A stretch of 64,000 bases of DNA from contig CH003364.1 in the NCBI GenBank assembly GCA_000149265.1, positions 2,640,359 to 2,704,358 on the forward strand, in the 5' to 3' direction. The notes beneath the pieces are model-generated. The model did not search any database. It was not told where the DNA came from and was given only the letters and a program-made list of their open reading frames with translations. Positions 62,347-64,000 of the stretch are shown piece by piece. Position numbers and translations under genes: made by a program. This DNA comes from Ciona savignyi (taxonomy: Eukaryota > Chordata > Ascidiacea > Phlebobranchia > Cionidae). The first letter of the stretch is position 1; the number at the start of each line of letters is the position of its first letter.

Positions 62347-63998
62347 GTCGTGTTGTCATCCTCGAAGGTAGTTCTAAGGTAGCATACGCAACCTCGGGCG
62401 GCGGTAGATGCGTCTGCAAATACATGGAGCTGTACTCCGGGGGTCGGATGACGGACTTGTGGTTTGAAGCACCGAGGAATTATAATGCGGGTCAGTTCAT
62501 TAAGGCTGTTGCACCAAGCTTTCCATCGCTCGAGCTCGGTGCCAGTGACCTCCTCGTCCCAGTCGGTTTTCATCAAGCAGAGATCTCTGTAAATAAGTCG
62601 GGCCTCCAATACAACAGGGGCAACAAAGCCTAATGGATAGAAAAGTGAATTGGTAACGGAAAGCATACCTCGTCGTGTCAGCGGTTGTGTCGGGATAGTG
62701 ATGTCGAATCTGAACTCGTCGTCTTGGACGCACCAATTGATTCCCAGAACACGTTCATGTACCTCTCCTCCTAGCGGAATATCTTGAATCACCTTTGCTC
62801 GATCATCGGCCGGAACGGATTCCATCACAGCGACACTAGTGGATAGCCACTTCGTCAGTTTAAAGCCACCCATTGAAAGTAGATTACGTAAATCCTTCAC
62901 CAGTTGGATGCCGGCTTGATCATCAACGGCGGTTACGAGGCAGTCGTCCACATAAAAGTTATTCTTTACAACTTCGGCCACTCGTGGATGAAAAAACTTG
63001 CCAAATTCTCTGGCAGTTTCGCGCAGGCAGAAAGTTGCGCAGCACGGTGACGAGCGGGCGCCAAACAGGTGCACTTTCATGCGGTGCGGAACGGGTGATT
63101 TGGTCAGGTCGCCTCCTGGCCACCACAAGAATCTCAGAGCGTCACGATGTAAGGTGTGGTGGAAGTTGCCGGTGCAACCTTCTACACTGCATTTGATTTT
63201 ATGTGGGCATTCTCGCACGGAATGGCCTGCCTTTAGGCATTTAAAGCATAGGCCGCATTCCCGGGTTACGCGCTTACGTTGCTCGTACGATTTATCCTTG
63301 AAGTCGCGGCAAGCGCCAATCAAATGTGGTTTCTTGCAGACAGGGCACTGCAGCCCGGACGGTTTCGGAGTGGGAGCGGCAGCAGTGGGAAATTCGGCAG
63401 TCACGTTCACGTTATAAGCCGACACTTTCGGTTTTCGTGCGGTAGTTACTACAGGGTTTGTGGACTTTAGCAGTAAACACTTTCCATACACAGAGTTAGC
63501 TTCGCGACTCTGTTCTCTAACGAAGTTAGCAAAGTCTTTAAAAACAGCTACCGCACCTGTTTTGTCCTGTATACTCAGCGACTTGGATATCCATTTCTTT
63601 CTCAGTTCCAATGGCAGCTTGTTGACCAGCGTCGATATGAAGCCAACAGAGTCTACCGTCGATTTTACCCTTGTCTTTTCCAGGGACGCGCAGCAGTTTC
63701 GGAGCAGAACGGCCAATTTCTCCAGCGCTTCGGGGTCATCTGCGGGCACCCTCGGGAATTCCTGCAACAAGCTCTCGCACCGTCGTGCTATTATATGGGG
63801 TTGACCATATCTTTCGAATAATTCTTGCATGGCCGTTTCGTAGCCATCATTTTCGTAATTATCTACGGAGTTATGCTTAATTTTCTCACAGACGGGCTCT
63901 GTGCAATGTTGGAGTAGGTATACTAATTTTAGGTCGTATGAGTCTACTTTGTCGGCAATATGCAGCTGGTATCGGTTGACGAAGGACCAGTAGTCCAT
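62256..63998 (-). pseudogene. BEL/Pao gag fused to C-terminal reverse transcriptase by deletion
   Basis: Open frame of 580 codons reaching the window edge. Residues about 1-200 look like the BEL gag/DUF1759 region. Cys-rich zinc knuckles follow: C-P-V-C-x8-C and C-G-L-C-F-K-C-x3-G-H-x4-C. Near residue 286 (about 63143) the frame passes directly from gag (F-H-H-T-L-H) into RT sequence (L-R-F-L-W-W), skipping the protease and RT fingers. RT continues H-L-F-G-A-x-S-S-P and Y-V-D-D (residues 349-352). The frame is lost in RNase H near 62345. Confidence 0.78.
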
Positions 63999-64000
63999 CG

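Larger units (their letters stand above)
59679..64000 (-). mobile_element. BEL/Pao LTR retrotransposon, internally deleted, 5' end beyond window
   Basis: Order on the minus strand: gag-like region with zinc knuckles (63998 to about 63150), RT palm with Y-V-D-D (62943-62954), RNase H remnants (about 62550-62110), integrase (62094-60358), purine tract, LTR. The aspartic protease and the N-terminal RT are missing. At least one clear frameshift (near 62345) and further breaks at 62110-62200 interrupt pol. The 5' LTR is outside the window. The host flank next to the 3' LTR ends TATAA, a candidate 5-bp TSD to test on the other side. Confidence 0.85.

Noticed and set aside
1-64000. CRISPR arrays, bacterial operons, rRNA genes, riboswitches
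   Set aside because: Nothing with regular direct repeats and spacers, Shine-Dalgarno-led gene clusters or rRNA sequence was seen; gene structure is plainly eukaryotic.

Overview
The window is animal nuclear DNA, most likely from an ascidian tunicate of the Ciona type. The genes carry many short AT-rich introns with GT-AG ends. They are separated by tRNA-derived SINEs and small 8-bp-TSD transposons. The gene families are a chordate-like mix: an apoB/apolipophorin-class lipid transfer protein, type-B carboxylesterases, CDC14, and AIFM2/FSP1. The species call is inference; nothing in the sequence names it.

Layout. 1-18004 (+): the 3' part of a very large lipid transfer protein gene, 20 exons in view. 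One exon is about 11 kb. It is followed by exons for a vWD domain and a degenerate vWA-like tail. 19394-24852 and 26741-31899 (-): two tandem, complete 11-exon secreted carboxylesterase genes with full Ser-Glu-His triads. Their last exons look recently homogenised by gene conversion. 31900-38500: a transposon-rich gap with SINEs and three small DNA transposons, each with a visible target-site duplication. 38547-46357 (+): a complete CDC14 dual-specificity phosphatase gene, 14 exons. 49050-51707 and 54595-57028 (+): two tandem, complete 8-exon AIFM2/FSP1-like genes sharing a TATA/E-box/dyad promoter. Their NAD- and second FAD-binding motifs are unusual. 59679-64000 (-): the 3' LTR and most of a decayed BEL/Pao LTR retrotransposon. 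It has an intact integrase reading frame but an internally deleted gag-pol.

Functionally the genes are independent eukaryotic units, not an operon. Two loose themes appear: lipid transport and ester hydrolysis (lipid transfer protein plus esterases), and membrane redox protection (AIFM2 pair). Much of the structure comes from local duplication (esterase pair, AIFM2 pair with a possible third unit interrupted by the BEL element) and from repeated transposon insertion, some of it nested.

Exon boundaries were placed by eye from conserved protein sequence and GT/AG sites. Both esterases, both AIFM2 genes and CDC14 sum to whole codons with consistent phases. The lipid transfer protein has one clear frameshift (about 13.36 kb) and one ambiguous region (10.48-10.61 kb).
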